The notes under the pieces are model-generated. The model saw only the letters and a list, made by a program, of their open reading frames with translations. It searched no databases and had not been told where the DNA came from. A stretch of 64,000 bases of DNA, from NCBI RefSeq assembly GCF_014174355.1, contig NZ_JABEQF010000013.1:1-64000 (forward strand). Direction: 5' to 3'. Origin of the DNA: Gluconacetobacter azotocaptans (GTDB taxonomy: Bacteria > Pseudomonadota > Alphaproteobacteria > Acetobacterales > Acetobacteraceae). How positions within the stretch are numbered: position 1 is the first letter of the stretch; every line of letters begins with the position of its first letter. Made by a program: the position numbers and the translations under genes. This document shows positions 28,766 through 39,349 of the stretch, one piece after another.

Positions 28766-30016
28766 TCACCTGTCTATCTCGCCGAACACCAGGTCGAGCG
28801 ACCCGATGATCGCGACCGCATCCGCCAGCATGTGGCGACGTGACATCTCGTCGATCGCCTGCAGATGGGCAAAGCCGGTCGGCCGGATCTTGCATCGGTA
28901 GGGGCGGTTGCTGCCGTCGGCCACCAGATAGACGCCGAATTCGCCCTTCGGGCTTTCGACCGCCGTGTAGGTCGCGCCGGGCGGGACGTGATACCCCTCG
29001 GTGAACAGCTTGAAATGATGGATCAGCGCTTCCATCGAGCGCTTCATCTCGCGCCGGGGCGGCGGCGTGATCTTGTGATCCTGGATCTTGATCGGGCCGG
29101 GCCGCATCTTGGCCAGGCATTGTTCGACGATCCGCACGCTCTCGCGCATTTCCGCGACGCGGATCAGATAGCGGTCGTAGCAATCGCCCTGGCGCGTGAC
29201 GGGGATATTGAATTCGACCTTGTCGTAATTGTCATACGGCTGAGCACGGCGCAGGTCCCACGGCACGCCCGAGGCCCGCAGGCACGGACCGCTGAAGCCC
29301 CACGACAATGCCTGTTCCGTCGTGAACACGCCGATGCCGACCGTGCGCTGTTTCCAGATCCGGTTATTGGTCAGCAGGGTTTCCAGATCGTCGATCCATT
29401 TCGGAAACTGCCGCGCCCATTCGCCGATCCGCTCCTCCAGCCCGGCCGGCAGATCGCGCGCGACGCCGCCGGGGCGGAAGTAATTGGCATGGAAACGCGC
29501 GCCCGACGCCGCTTCGTAGAATTCGATCAGCTTCTCGCGTTCCTCATACCCCCACAGGGCGGGCGTCAGGGCGCCGCAATCGAGCCCGAACGAGGTCAGG
29601 TTGAGGATATGGTTCAGGATTCGCGTCAGTTCCGCGAACATCACCCGAATCCATTTCGCGCGGTCCGGGATGTCGATTCCCAACAGCTTTTCGGTCGCCA
29701 GGGCGAAAGCCTGCTCCTCGCACATCGGCGAGACGTAATCGAGGCGATCGAAATAGGGCAGCGCCTTCGGGTACGTCTTGTACTCGATCAGCTTTTCCGT
29801 GCCGCGATGAAGCAGGCCGATATGCGGAATGGCGCGGGCGACGACCTCGCCTTCCATTTCCAGCACCAGACGCAGCACGCCGTGGGCGGACGGATGCTGG
29901 GGGCCGAAATTCAGGGCGTGGGAATCGATCTCGACCGTGCGGGTCTCGGCCCCGGCGGCCGCATCGGCCGGCAGCAGGGTCTCCGGGATATCCTTGTGAA
30001 GGACAATGTCGCTCAT
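28766..30016 (-). CDS. nuoD: NADH-quinone oxidoreductase subunit D
   Basis: The 416-residue 49-kDa-type subunit forms the quinone-reduction site with NuoB. The loop [18 protein letters not shown], which carries the quinone-binding His, and [12 protein letters not shown] and [12 protein letters not shown] are clear. GGGAG precedes the ATG at a good distance. It lies 31 bp after nuoC. NuoC and NuoD are separate genes here, not fused as in E. coli. Confidence 0.96.
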   Translation of the reverse strand: MSDIVLHKDIPETLLPADAAAGAETRTVEIDSHALNFGPQHPSAHGVLRLVLEMEGEVVARAIPHIGLLHRGTEKLIEYKTYPKALPYFDRLDYVSPMCEEQAFALATEKLLGIDIPDRAKWIRVMFAELTRILNHILNLTSFGLDCGALTPALWGYEEREKLIEFYEAASGARFHANYFRPGGVARDLPAGLEERIGEWARQFPKWIDDLETLLTNNRIWKQRTVGIGVFTTEQALSWGFSGPCLRASGVPWDLRRAQPYDNYDKVEFNIPVTRQGDCYDRYLIRVAEMRESVRIVEQCLAKMRPGPIKIQDHKITPPPRREMKRSMEALIHHFKLFTEGYHVPPGATYTAVESPKGEFGVYLVADGSNRPYRCKIRPTGFAHLQAIDEMSRRHMLADAVAIIGSLDLVFGEIDR

Positions 30017-30047
30017 CGTCCGGCTCCCTTCGCTTTGGGTGTCCCGA

Positions 30048-30713
30048 TCATCGCGGCAACTTCAGTCCCTGGCGGGTTTCATGCGCCTTCTCGTCGCCCG
30101 GAAGGGTCAGGATGCCTTCCCAGGGCGATTCGAAATCGAAATTGCGGAAATCCTGCGTCAGCTTGACCGGCTCGTAGACCACCTGCCGCCGGTCCTCGTC
30201 GTACCGCACCTCGACATAGCCGGTCAGCGGGAAATCCTTGCGCAGCGGATGCCCCTCGAACCCGTAATCGGTCAGGATCCGGCGCAGGTCCGGCTGGCCC
30301 GAGAACAGGACGCCGAACATGTCGTAGCATTCGCGTTCCCACCACGTGGCCGCGGCCCACAGCAGATGGACCGACGGCACCGGCGATGTCTCATCGGTCG
30401 TGACGACCACCCGAATCCGGTGGTTGCGCGACACCGACAGCAAATTGTAGACGATTTCGAATCGCTCGGCCCGGTCGGGGAAATCCACCCCGCACAGGTC
30501 CATCATCTGCTCGCACGCATAGCGCGGATCGTCGCGCAGCAGGGTCATCAGCGGGATCAGGCGATCGCGCGTGGTACGCACCACCAGTTCCCCCCCCTCG
30601 ATCGCCGCGGACCGGATGCCCGGCACGGCGGTGGACAAAGCGAACGCCAGGGACCCCAGGGCCCCGCGTGCCCGGGTCGCCCCGGCCACCAGATCGTTTC
30701 CGTTATCAGCCAC
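30048..30713 (-). CDS. nuoC: NADH-quinone oxidoreductase subunit C
   Basis: The 221-residue 30-kDa-type subunit of the hydrophilic arm. Signature [42 protein letters not shown] is characteristic. The start is a GTG that overlaps the nuoB stop by 8 bp, so translation is likely coupled. Confidence 0.95.
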   Translation of the reverse strand: MADNGNDLVAGATRARGALGSLAFALSTAVPGIRSAAIEGGELVVRTTRDRLIPLMTLLRDDPRYACEQMMDLCGVDFPDRAERFEIVYNLLSVSRNHRIRVVVTTDETSPVPSVHLLWAAATWWERECYDMFGVLFSGQPDLRRILTDYGFEGHPLRKDFPLTGYVEVRYDEDRRQVVYEPVKLTQDFRNFDFESPWEGILTLPGDEKAHETRQGLKLPR

Positions 30714-31281
30714 GGAGAATCGTCCCTGTCCTGCGGATTTTCTTCTGCAATTGCAGGATGCCGTAGATCAGGGCCTCGGCCGTCGGCGGACAGCCCGGGA
30801 CATAGACATCCACCGGAACGATCCGGTCGCATCCGCGCACCACGGAATAGGAATAATGGTAATAGCCGCCGCCGTTGGCGCAGGACCCCATCGAGATGAC
30901 CCAGCGTGGCTCGGCCATCTGGTCGTAGACCCGGCGCAGGGCTGGCGCCATCTTGTTGGTCAGCGTGCCGGCGACGATCATGACATCCGACTGGCGCGGC
31001 GACCCGCGCGGGATGATGCCCATCCGGTCCAGGTCGTAGCGCGGCATGTAGGCGTGGATCATCTCCACCGCGCAGCAGGCCAGGCCGAAGGACATCGGCC
31101 ACAGGCTGCCGGTCCGTCCCCAGTTCACCAGCTTGTCGAGATTGGCGACGACGAAACCCTTTTCGGTGATTTCGCCGGTGATGCCCTTGATGACGGCGTC
31201 CTGCTCGGGCCCCGGCGGCAGCATTTCCCGGTTCCAGGCGATGGCATCCTGCCCCTCGCCTGTCGCTTTGGCGGCGCTCAT
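30706..31281 (-). CDS. nuoB: NADH-quinone oxidoreductase subunit B
   Basis: The 191-residue subunit carries the terminal N2 4Fe-4S cluster next to the quinone site. The tandem cysteines in [11 protein letters not shown], plus C in MGSCANGGG and C in YVPGCPPT, are the expected ligands. I start at the ATG at 31281 because GGAG sits 8 nt upstream; an in-frame codon seven residues earlier lacks a site. It is 25 bp after nuoA. Confidence 0.96.
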   Translation of the reverse strand: MSAAKATGEGQDAIAWNREMLPPGPEQDAVIKGITGEITEKGFVVANLDKLVNWGRTGSLWPMSFGLACCAVEMIHAYMPRYDLDRMGIIPRGSPRQSDVMIVAGTLTNKMAPALRRVYDQMAEPRWVISMGSCANGGGYYHYSYSVVRGCDRIVPVDVYVPGCPPTAEALIYGILQLQKKIRRTGTILRG

Positions 31282-31306
31282 GCGCGTCTCTCCTTCCCGC
31301 ACGTCC

Positions 31307-31672
31307 TCAATCCCAGTCCAGTGCGCCCTTGCACCATTCGTAGATGAACCCGACCGTCAGGATGCCCAGGAACCCCATCATGGACAGGAAGCCGAACAGG
31401 CCGATCCGCGACAGGCTGACCGCCCAGGGAAACAGGAAGGCGACTTCGAGGTCGAAGATGATGAACAGGATCGCCACAAGGTAGAAGCGCACGTCGAAAC
31501 GACGCCGCGCGTCGTCGAAGGCCTCGAATCCGCATTCGTAGGCGGACACCTTTTCGGCGTAGGGCTTCTGGTGCCCGAACAACAGGGAACTGCCCAGCAT
31601 CGCGCCGGCGATGACGACGGCGATCACAGCGAAGACAAGGATCGGAAAGTAATCCGCGATGACGGACTGCAT
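31307..31672 (-). CDS. nuoA: NADH-quinone oxidoreductase subunit A
   Basis: The 121-residue, three-helix membrane subunit is the first gene of the operon. [21 protein letters not shown] contains the conserved loop cysteine that changes accessibility between active and resting complex I. The ATG at 31672 ([10 protein letters not shown]) follows GGGGA and gives the normal family length; the upstream extension does not resemble NuoA. The operon promoter should lie in 31673-31926, where a perfect 9-bp inverted repeat is present. Confidence 0.95.
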   Translation of the reverse strand: MQSVIADYFPILVFAVIAVVIAGAMLGSSLLFGHQKPYAEKVSAYECGFEAFDDARRRFDVRFYLVAILFIIFDLEVAFLFPWAVSLSRIGLFGFLSMMGFLGILTVGFIYEWCKGALDWD

Positions 31673-31734
31673 GATGCTTCCCCTGACTGGTGGCACGCCA
31701 TTCGGCGTCATGACGAAACAGGGCTTCGACATGC

Positions 31735-31758
31735 CGGAAGGTTAGACCCAACCTTCCG
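31735..31758 (-). promoter_or_regulatory. Perfect inverted repeat upstream of the nuo operon
   Basis: CGGAAGGTT (31735-31743) and AACCTTCCG (31750-31758) form a perfect 9-bp inverted repeat with a 6-nt spacer, 63 bp before the nuoA start. No U tract follows on the minus strand. It could be an operator for a regulator of complex I or a 5'-UTR hairpin; the sequence alone does not decide. Confidence 0.45.
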
Positions 31759-31926
31759 ATGCGACCATGTGCGATGCACCATGGAGACAGGAACATTACC
31801 GTGATGACGGGAAACACCACATGGATGCGGGCGTTAACGGCGAATTACTTTCGCCGATCGCAGATTTTCATGTGATTATTGAAGCGGAAACTGAATTTCC
31901 AGCATTACGGCCGCAAGAAACGACCG

Positions 31927-32003
<77 letters not shown>

Positions 32004-32104
32004 GAAGGCGTGAGGCGGTCTTAGCCATCCCCCCCGATCCCGTCAACCGACGCACCGGAAGTTTTTGGCGTCGCCCCCGGAATAGGCCCGGCGGGCGGAT
32101 ATCG

Positions 32105-32179
32105 TGGTGGGCGATGACGGGATCGAACCGCCGACCCTCTCGGTGTAAACGAGACGCTCTACCGCTGAGCTAATCGCCC
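32105..32179 (-). tRNA. tRNA-Val (TAC)
   Basis: The minus-strand cloverleaf has the acceptor GGGCGAT/ATCGCCC, D arm TAGCTCAGCGGTAGAGC, anticodon TAC at 32145-32147, T arm with GGTTCGATCC, and an encoded CCA at 32105-32107. It is 101 bp from tRNA-Asp and downstream of the hupB terminator. Confidence 0.95.
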
Positions 32180-32208
32180 ACAGACGCGGTCTGTACAACA
32201 CTGTCCGC

Positions 32209-32252
32209 AAAACAAAAGGGGCCATGACGCGACACCCGGCCGGCCTGGCCCC
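32209..32252 (-). terminator. Rho-independent terminator of hupB
   Basis: On the minus strand GGGGCCA (read from 32252-32246) pairs with TGGCCCC (32224-32218) and is followed by TTTTGTTTT. The 21-nt loop can pair further internally (CCGGCCGG). It begins 20 bp after the hupB stop codon. Confidence 0.75.
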
Positions 32253-32272
32253 CTGCCGAAGTCAGCGCGTGA

Positions 32273-32557
32273 TCAGCTCACGGCTTCCTTCAGATTCTTG
32301 CCCGGCTTGAAACGGACGGACGTGGACGCGGGAATGTCGATTTCCTCGCCCGTGCGGGGGTTGCGCCCCTTGGCAGCCTTGCGCGTCGCTGTGACGAACG
32401 TTCCGAAGCCGACGAGACGGACTTCCTGCTTCTTGGACAGGGCCTTCTCGATCGCGCTGAACACGGCATCGACCACTTCCCCCGCCTTCGCCTTCGGCAG
32501 ATCGGCGTCGTCGGCCACAGCGGCGACGAGTTCCTGCTTGTTAAGTGGCTTCTCCAT
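32273..32557 (-). CDS. hupB: DNA-binding protein HU
   Basis: The 94-residue nucleoid protein bends and compacts DNA. It has the family layout MEKPLNKQELVAAVADDADL, GFGTFVTATRKAAKGRNPRTG and VRFKPGKNLKEAV, with the DNA-intercalating proline in the beta arm (RNPRTGEEIDIP). I start at the ATG at 32557 with AAAGG 7 nt upstream; the upstream extension lacks HU character. It has its own likely promoter and terminator, and follows lon, the common order in proteobacteria. Confidence 0.96.
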   Translation of the reverse strand: MEKPLNKQELVAAVADDADLPKAKAGEVVDAVFSAIEKALSKKQEVRLVGFGTFVTATRKAAKGRNPRTGEEIDIPASTSVRFKPGKNLKEAVS

Positions 32558-32621
32558 TTTACGCCTTTCTTTTGCTTCGCGTGCGCCAGGACCAGATGAT
32601 CGCTGCGCCGCATTGCGCCGC

Positions 32622-32649
32622 ACTATGCAGCCGTTTCGGGCCGCGTCAA
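32622..32649 (-). promoter_or_regulatory. Probable sigma-70 promoter of hupB
   Basis: On the minus strand TTGACG (32649-32644) is followed after 16 nt by CATAGT (32627-32622). The -35 matches consensus at five of six positions and the -10 at four of six. It lies about 65 bp upstream of the hupB start, between lon and hupB. Confidence 0.6.
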
Positions 32650-32717
32650 CCGACCATCCCCCCCGACCCGGCGGGAAACTCCGACAAACCGGGGGGGTTG
32701 GTGCGTTTTTGACACAT

Positions 32718-35216
32718 TCAATGCGGCAAGGATGAGGCAGCCATTCCCGTAGCGGATGCCGCCGCCGCGACGGGCTCGGGCGCCTCGGTCCATTCGATCG
32801 GCTCGGGGCGGGTCACCAGCGCCTGCCCGATCACTTCGTCAACATGGGCGACAGGCAGGATCGTCAGGTTTTTCTTCACGGCATCGGGGATGTCCACCAG
32901 GTCCTTTTCATTGTCCTTGGGGATGAAGACCGTCTTGATGCCCGCGCGATGCGCGGCCAGCAGCTTCTCCTTCAGGCCACCGATGGCCAGGACCCGGCCG
33001 CGCAGCGTAATCTCGCCCGTCATCGCCACGTCGCGCCGGACGGGAATGCCCGTCAGCACGCTGACCAGCGAGGTCGCCATCGCAATTCCCGCCGACGGCC
33101 CGTCCTTCGGCGTCGCGCCCTCGGGCACATGGACGTGCAGGTCCCGCTTTTCGAACAGGGTCGGCTTGATTCCGAACGTCACCGAACGGCTGCGGACGTA
33201 GGACAGGGCCGCCGCCACGCTTTCCTGCATGACGTCGCCCAGTTTGCCCGTCTGCTTGATCGCGCCCTTGCCCGGTACCATCACGCTTTCGATGGTCAGG
33301 ATCTCGCCGCCCACCTCGGTCCACGCCAGGCCGGTCACGACGCCCACCATGTCCTCGGCCTCGGTCTCGCCATAGCGGAACCGCTTCACCCCGGCATATT
33401 TTTCCAGGTTCTTGCGGGTAATCGCGACCTTCTTGGCCTTTCCGGCCACGATCTCGCGCACCGCCTTGCGGGCCAGGGTCGCGATTTCGCGCTCCAGGCT
33501 CCGCACGCCAGCCTCGCGGGTGTAGCTGCGGACCAGTTCGCGCAGCGCGTCGTCGCTGACCGACCATTCGTCGGGGCGCAGGCTGTGGGCCTCGGTCTGC
33601 TTGCCCAGCAGATGGCGCTTGGCGATCTCGACCTTCTCGTCCTCGGTGTAGCCCGACAGGCGGATGATCTCCATCCGGTCCAGCAGGGGCTGCGGCATGT
33701 TCAGGCTGTTGGCCGTGGTGACGAACATGACGTCGGACAGATCGTAATCGACCTCCAGATAATGATCGGCGAACGTCGCGTTCTGCTCGGGGTCCAGCAC
33801 CTCCAGCAGCGCCGAAGACGGGTCCCCACGCCAGTCGGCGCCCAGCTTGTCGATCTCGTCCAGCAGGAACAGCGGGTTGGACGTCTTGGCCTTCTTCATC
33901 CCCTGGATGATCTTGCCGGGCATCGACCCGATATAGGTGCGCCGATGGCCCCGGATCTCGGCCTCGTCGCGCACGCCGCCCAGGGACATGCGCACGTACT
34001 GCCGTCCGGTCGCCTTGGCGATCGAACGCGCCAGGGACGTCTTGCCCACGCCCGGCGGCCCGACGAGGCAGAGAATCGGCCCCTTGATCTTCTGCGCCCG
34101 GCTCTGGACCGCCAGATATTCCAGGATTCGCTCCTTGACCTTCTCCAACCCGTAGTGGTCGGTATCCAGAACCTTCTCGGCTTCCGCCAGATCGCGCCGC
34201 ACCTTCGAGCGCTTCTTCCACGGAATGCTGACGATCCAGTCCAGATAATTGCGCACCACGGTCGATTCGGCCGACATCGGGCTCATGGTCCGCAGCTTCT
34301 TCAGCTCGGCCAGGGCCTTGTCGCGCGCTTCCTTGGGCAGGCGGGTCTTGGCGATCCGCTCTTCCATCTCGGCGGTTTCGTCCTTGCCTTCCTCGCCCTC
34401 GCCCAGTTCTTTCTGGATCGCCTTCAGCTGCTCGTTCAGATAGTACTCGCGCTGCGTCTTCTCCATCTGCCGCTTGACGCGGTTGCGGATGCGCTTTTCC
34501 ACCTGCAGGACGCCGATTTCGGCCTCCATATGGGCGAACACGCGCTCCAGCCGCGCATTGACGCCCGGAATTTCCAGGATTTCCTGCTTCTCGGCGATCT
34601 TCAGGTTCAGATGGCTGGCGATCGTGTCCGCAAGCTTCGACAGATCCTCGATCTGGTTCAGCGAAACCAGGACCTCGGGCGCGATCTTCTTGTTCAGCTT
34701 GATATATTGCTCGAACTGCGAGACCACGGTGCGGCCCAGGGCCTCGCCCTCGCTGCCGGACGCGGGGTCTTCCTCGACGGGTTCGATTTCGGCCTCGAAA
34801 TGGCCGTCGATATCGTGCAGCGCGGTGATGCGCGCGCGGCGTCCGCCCTCGACCAGCACCTTCACCGTGCCATCGGGCAGCTTCAGCAGTTGCAGGATCG
34901 TCGAGACGGTGCCGTAGCGATAGATGTCCTCGGCCGACGGGTCGTCCTGCGAGGCGTTCTTCTGCGCGACCAGCAGGATCTGCTTGTCATGCTTGGTCAC
35001 GGCTTCCAGCGCGCGGACCGACTTCTCGCGCCCCACGAACAGGGGAACGATCATGTGGGGGAAGACGACGATATCACGCAGCGGCAGCACCGCCATCGTA
35101 TCGCTGTCGGAGAGCGAGACCTCGTGGGTCTCATCGATGGACTCGGGACGGGGGGCAACGCCTTCCGCATCCTCTGCACCGGCAGGGCCGTGATCGAGCC
35201 GTTCGGAATCGGGCAT
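32718..35216 (-). CDS. lon: ATP-dependent Lon protease
   Basis: This 832-residue AAA+ protease degrades misfolded and regulatory proteins in the cytoplasm. The N-terminal LON domain starts at [24 protein letters not shown]. The AAA+ module has Walker A GPPGVGKT, Walker [10 protein letters not shown] and sensor residues. The protease domain carries the catalytic dyad S708 in [11 protein letters not shown] and K751 in [14 protein letters not shown], spaced 43 apart as in E. coli. The C-terminal tail of about 30 residues is Ala-rich and variable. I start at the ATG at 35216, which follows a strong AGGAGG by 9 nt. It lies between clpX and hupB. Confidence 0.97.
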   Translation of the reverse strand: MPDSERLDHGPAGAEDAEGVAPRPESIDETHEVSLSDSDTMAVLPLRDIVVFPHMIVPLFVGREKSVRALEAVTKHDKQILLVAQKNASQDDPSAEDIYRYGTVSTILQLLKLPDGTVKVLVEGGRRARITALHDIDGHFEAEIEPVEEDPASGSEGEALGRTVVSQFEQYIKLNKKIAPEVLVSLNQIEDLSKLADTIASHLNLKIAEKQEILEIPGVNARLERVFAHMEAEIGVLQVEKRIRNRVKRQMEKTQREYYLNEQLKAIQKELGEGEEGKDETAEMEERIAKTRLPKEARDKALAELKKLRTMSPMSAESTVVRNYLDWIVSIPWKKRSKVRRDLAEAEKVLDTDHYGLEKVKERILEYLAVQSRAQKIKGPILCLVGPPGVGKTSLARSIAKATGRQYVRMSLGGVRDEAEIRGHRRTYIGSMPGKIIQGMKKAKTSNPLFLLDEIDKLGADWRGDPSSALLEVLDPEQNATFADHYLEVDYDLSDVMFVTTANSLNMPQPLLDRMEIIRLSGYTEDEKVEIAKRHLLGKQTEAHSLRPDEWSVSDDALRELVRSYTREAGVRSLEREIATLARKAVREIVAGKAKKVAITRKNLEKYAGVKRFRYGETEAEDMVGVVTGLAWTEVGGEILTIESVMVPGKGAIKQTGKLGDVMQESVAAALSYVRSRSVTFGIKPTLFEKRDLHVHVPEGATPKDGPSAGIAMATSLVSVLTGIPVRRDVAMTGEITLRGRVLAIGGLKEKLLAAHRAGIKTVFIPKDNEKDLVDIPDAVKKNLTILPVAHVDEVIGQALVTRPEPIEWTEAPEPVAAAASATGMAASSLPH

Positions 35217-35437
35217 GTAGTTTGACCTCCTGTAAGGACGATCCCGGGCTGGCATCCACAAAAGGCCTGCACCGCCCGGCGTGTCACATTTGCGACCACT
35301 CAAGACATCATGTCGTCATGGGGGACCGCCATGGCAAGCCCCCGGGTCGACATGGGAAGACGACAGGACAGCACAGACCAGCCCTTCCCCGGTGAGGTCA
35401 CGCCTCCACCGGGGGGATCAGGCCGGTCCGGAAAGGC

Positions 35438-36697
35438 TCAGGCCGACTGCTCGGCCGGCTTTTCCTTGCCGTAGACATAGACCGGGTTGGTCTTGCTTTC
35501 GGCGACGTCCTTGTTGATCACGACCTCGTCCACGTTCTCCAGACCCGGCAGGTCGAACATGGTGGACAGCAGGATGCTCTCCATGATCGCGCGCAGGCCC
35601 CGCGCGCCGGTCCGACGGGCGATCGCACGCAACGCCACCTGCTTCAGCGCATCCTCGGTGAAGGTCAGCTTCACGCCTTCCATCTGGAAGAGGCGCGCAT
35701 ACTGCTTCACCAGGGCGTTCTTGGGCTTGGTCAGGATCTCGATCAGCGCCGCCTCGTCCAGATCCTCCAGCGTCGCGACCACGGGCAGGCGCCCGATGAA
35801 TTCCGGGATCAGCCCGAATTTCAGCAGGTCCTCGGGTTCGACATCCCGCAGGATCGCGCCGGTCCGCCGTTCGTCGGGCGACTGGACGTCGGCCCCGAAG
35901 CCGATGCCCGAACCCTTGCCGCGCGCGCCGATGATCTTGTCCAGCCCGGCAAACGCGCCACCGCAGATGAACAGCATGTTCGTGGTGTCCACCTGCAGGA
36001 ATTCCTGCTGCGGATGCTTGCGCCCACCCTGCGGCGGCACGGACGCCACCGTGCCTTCCATGATCTTCAGCAGCGCCTGCTGCACGCCCTCGCCGCTGAC
36101 GTCGCGGGTGATCGAGGGGTTGTCGGACTTGCGGGAAATCTTGTCGATCTCGTCGATATAGACGATGCCCCGCTGCGCCCGCTCGACGTTATAGTCCGCG
36201 GCCTGCAGCAGCTTGAGGATGATGTTCTCCACGTCCTCGCCGACATAGCCGGCTTCGGTCAGCGTCGTCGCATCGGCCATGGTGAAGGGCACGTCGAGGA
36301 TGCGCGCCAGCGTCTGCGCCAGCAGCGTCTTGCCCGAACCGGTCGGCCCGACCAGCAGGATGTTCGACTTCGCGATCTCGACGTCGTTGTTCTTCTGGCT
36401 GTGGGCCAGACGCTTGTAATGATTATGGACCGCGACCGACAGCACCTTCTTGGCGTAGAACTGCCCGATCACGTAATCGTCCAGAACCTTGCAGATCTCC
36501 TTGGGGGTCGGGACACCGTCGCGCGACTTCACCAGGTGGGTCTTGTGCTCCTCACGGATGATATCCATGCAGAGTTCAACGCATTCGTCACAGATGAAGA
36601 CAGTCGGACCAGCGATCAGCTTCCGGACCTCATGCTGCGACTTGCCGCAGAACGAGCAATACAATGTGTTCTTGGAATCGCTGGACTTGTTATTCAT
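35438..36697 (-). CDS. clpX: ATP-dependent Clp protease ATP-binding subunit ClpX
   Basis: The 419-residue unfoldase recognises substrates such as ssrA-tagged proteins and feeds them to ClpP. The N-terminal zinc domain has the four cysteines in [17 protein letters not shown] and CDECVELC. The AAA+ core has Walker [13 protein letters not shown], Walker [10 protein letters not shown], and the ClpP-binding loop IGF (GIGFGAD). GGAG sits 5 nt before the ATG. It lies 136 bp after clpP and 221 bp before lon, each interval large enough for a separate promoter. Confidence 0.97.
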   Translation of the reverse strand: MNNKSSDSKNTLYCSFCGKSQHEVRKLIAGPTVFICDECVELCMDIIREEHKTHLVKSRDGVPTPKEICKVLDDYVIGQFYAKKVLSVAVHNHYKRLAHSQKNNDVEIAKSNILLVGPTGSGKTLLAQTLARILDVPFTMADATTLTEAGYVGEDVENIILKLLQAADYNVERAQRGIVYIDEIDKISRKSDNPSITRDVSGEGVQQALLKIMEGTVASVPPQGGRKHPQQEFLQVDTTNMLFICGGAFAGLDKIIGARGKGSGIGFGADVQSPDERRTGAILRDVEPEDLLKFGLIPEFIGRLPVVATLEDLDEAALIEILTKPKNALVKQYARLFQMEGVKLTFTEDALKQVALRAIARRTGARGLRAIMESILLSTMFDLPGLENVDEVVINKDVAESKTNPVYVYGKEKPAEQSA

Positions 36698-36833
36698 AAC
36701 CGCTCCTACCCCCGGCGTTCCGGGGCGCGTCGCGCCCGGACCGGGATCGAAAATCCTGCATCAGGTCAGGGCCCGCATCAACCCTGCCCAAGCAAGCGGG
36801 CCCCGCCAAGATAAAAAGCGCGCCCGCCTTCCT

Positions 36834-37472
36834 TCAACTCTTTGCCGGGGACGGGGCCGCGTGGTTGCGCACCACCTCGTCCACGATGCCGAAGGTCTGA
36901 GCCTCCTCGGCCGACATGTAGCTGTCGCGTTCCAGCCGGCGTTCGATATCCTCGAGCGACTGGCCGGTATGGGTCTCGTAGATCTCGTTCAGGCGCTGGC
37001 GGATCGTCAGGATCTCGCGCGCCTGGATCTCGATGTCGCTGGCCTGCCCCTGGGCGCCGCCCGAGGGCTGGTGCACCATCACACGTGCGTTCGGCAGGGC
37101 GAAGCGACGCCCCTTCTCGCCACCCGCCAGAAGCAGCGACCCCATCGACGCCGCCTGCCCGATGCACACGGTGCTGACGGGACTGCGGATGTACTGCATG
37201 GTGTCGTAGATCGCGAGGCCCGCCGACACCACGCCGCCGGGGCTGTTGATGTAGAACGAGATCTCCTTGGTGGGGTTCACGCTCTCGAGATACAGAAGCT
37301 GCGCCGACACCAGGGAGGCGACCTGATCGTACACCGGCCCGGTCAGGAAGATGATCCGTTCCTGCAGCAGGCGGGAATAAATATCGAAGGCCCGTTCCCC
37401 GCGGGAGGTCTGCTCGACCACCATGGGCACTAGGGCGTTGCTGAAGATCTCCACGGGATCCCGATCCCTCAT
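36834..37472 (-). CDS. clpP: ATP-dependent Clp protease proteolytic subunit
   Basis: The 212-residue serine protease forms the double heptameric chamber of ClpXP and ClpAP. The catalytic triad is visible as S109 in [11 protein letters not shown]134 in [13 protein letters not shown] and D183 in [11 protein letters not shown]. The sequence from [19 protein letters not shown] is highly conserved. It stands between tig and clpX, the standard order in proteobacteria. Confidence 0.97.
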   Translation of the reverse strand: MRDRDPVEIFSNALVPMVVEQTSRGERAFDIYSRLLQERIIFLTGPVYDQVASLVSAQLLYLESVNPTKEISFYINSPGGVVSAGLAIYDTMQYIRSPVSTVCIGQAASMGSLLLAGGEKGRRFALPNARVMVHQPSGGAQGQASDIEIQAREILTIRQRLNEIYETHTGQSLEDIERRLERDSYMSAEEAQTFGIVDEVVRNHAAPSPAKS

Positions 37473-37747
37473 AGTCTCAATTCCCGTTCCTGAAACGCGA
37501 AGACCCGACGCACCGTCCCTGTAGCGCCCGCAGCGTCGAATCGACGGCGCGGGACAAGGTGCGGTGGCCGGGTCGTTCCCCGGTTACCCTGAACAAGATA
37601 GAGATAAACCGCGCGGATACCACCCCACCGCCATCATTTCACGGCGATAATTGCGGGGCCGCGCGGCCCATCCCCGCCCCCGGCGCCGCGCGAATCGCGG
37701 GCTGGGGCCGGTCCGGGCCAGGGGTTCCGGGCGAAGGCTTCAGGCGA

Positions 37748-39082
37748 TCAAAGGTCCGCGGGGGGAATCTCGGCCAGTTCCTCGGGCGTCACGTCCTTGT
37801 CCTCGACGGTCGCAAGTTCGATCACGTAATCGACGACCTTGTTCTCGAAGATCGGGCCGCGCAGGCTCTCGGCGGCCTGCGGGTTCTTGCGGAAGAACTC
37901 GAACACCGCCTGTTCCTGGCCGGGATAGCGCATCGCCTCGGCGCGGATGGCCTGCAGCATCTCGTCCTGCGTCACGCCGATGGCGTTGACACGGCCGATC
38001 TCGGCCAGCAGCAGACCCAGCTTCACCCGACGTTCCGCGATCTTGCGGTAGTCGGAACGCAGGGTCTCCTCGTCCTTTTCCTTGTCCTCGTCGTCCATCT
38101 GGCCGGCCTTGCGGTCGGCTTCGACACGCTGCCAGATCTGGGCGAACTCGGCCTCGACCATGCCCTGCGGGGCTTCGAAATCGGTCTTCTCGGCCAGCGC
38201 GTCCAGCAGCTCGCGCTTGATGCGCAGGCGCGACAGCTGCTCGTATTCCTGCTCGACCTGCTTCGTGATCAGCTCGCGGACCTGCTCCAGCCCCTCGAAG
38301 CCGATCTTCTTCGCCAGGTCGTCGTCGATGGCGACGTCGACCGGACGCTGCAGCGCCTTCGCCGTGATGTCGAAGGTGGCTTCCTTGCCGGCCAGGTTCT
38401 CGGCCGAATAATCGGCCGGGAAGGTCACGGTGATGACCTTCTCCTCGCCCGGGGTCATGCCTTCGATCTGCTCGGCGAAGCCCGGGATGAAGCCCGCGCC
38501 GCCGATCTCGACATTCACGTCCTGCGCGGTGCCGCCATCGAAGGCCACGCCGTCGACCTTGCCGACGAAATCGACCACAAGCACGTCACCCTGGGCGGCC
38601 GGACGGACCTCCTCGATGGTCTCGAAGCTGCGCTGGCGGCTGGCGATGTCCTGCAGCGCCTTGTCCACCGTCGCGGCGTCCGGCGTCGCCTTCAGGCGCG
38701 TCAGGGTCAGGGTGGACAGATCCGGCTGCGCGATCTCGGGCAGCAACTCCATCTCGACCTTGAATTCCAGATCGCCCGCGGCGGCCTCGGCGTCCGACAC
38801 CAGGTCGACGCGCGGCTGGGTCGCCGGACGCAGCCCGCGCTCGTCCAGCAGCGCGCGCGTGGCGTCGCTGACCGCCTGCTCCAGCACCTCGCCCTGCACT
38901 GCGGCGCCGTAGCGCTGCTTGACAATGCTCATGGGCACCTTGCCGGGACGGAAGCCCGGCAGGTTCATGGACTGGCCCAGTTCCTTCAGGCGGGCCGTCC
39001 GCTTGCTCTCCAGTTCGCCGGAGGGCACGGTGACGGTGAACCCGCGCTTCAGGCCATCGGAAAGCGTTTCAGTAACCTGCAT
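37748..39082 (-). CDS. tig: Trigger factor, ribosome-associated chaperone and prolyl isomerase
   Basis: The 444-residue chaperone binds at the ribosome exit tunnel. The N-terminal domain starts MQVTETLSDGLKRGFTVTV and contains the ribosome-docking loop GFRPGKVP. The FKBP-type PPIase domain follows (GDVLVVDFVGKVDGVAFDGG and FIPGFAEQIEGMTPGEEK), then the helical C-terminal domain. I start at the ATG at 39082; a longer frame reads into the tRNA-Leu gene and is not real. The last residues are acidic, EDKDVTPEELAEIP. A 275-bp gap separates it from clpP. Confidence 0.96.
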   Translation of the reverse strand: MQVTETLSDGLKRGFTVTVPSGELESKRTARLKELGQSMNLPGFRPGKVPMSIVKQRYGAAVQGEVLEQAVSDATRALLDERGLRPATQPRVDLVSDAEAAAGDLEFKVEMELLPEIAQPDLSTLTLTRLKATPDAATVDKALQDIASRQRSFETIEEVRPAAQGDVLVVDFVGKVDGVAFDGGTAQDVNVEIGGAGFIPGFAEQIEGMTPGEEKVITVTFPADYSAENLAGKEATFDITAKALQRPVDVAIDDDLAKKIGFEGLEQVRELITKQVEQEYEQLSRLRIKRELLDALAEKTDFEAPQGMVEAEFAQIWQRVEADRKAGQMDDEDKEKDEETLRSDYRKIAERRVKLGLLLAEIGRVNAIGVTQDEMLQAIRAEAMRYPGQEQAVFEFFRKNPQAAESLRGPIFENKVVDYVIELATVEDKDVTPEELAEIPPADL

Positions 39083-39175
39083 CTGCCAGGCCATCCTCTC
39101 GGTCAGAACTCTTCTAAAAAACGCGCACGTCCCATCGGGCCGGCGACGTCGGCACGCAAAGGCGATTGCCGGGGC

Positions 39176-39260
<85 letters not shown>

Positions 39261-39349
39261 ACGATGCCCGGGCCTCAAGCGCGCGGCTTTAGCGCACGCC
39301 GCCCGATCCGGCAAGCCGACAATGGCGCGACCACCGCCGCCCCCGGTCC

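Noticed and set aside
32655-32700. C7/G7 tracts that could pair downstream of lon
   Set aside because: Homopolymer pairing with a loop of more than 20 nt and no U tract is weak evidence for a terminator.
32844-35225. 793-codon open frame on the plus strand opposite lon
   Set aside because: Antisense shadow of lon, with no recognisable motif; lon itself has full domains.
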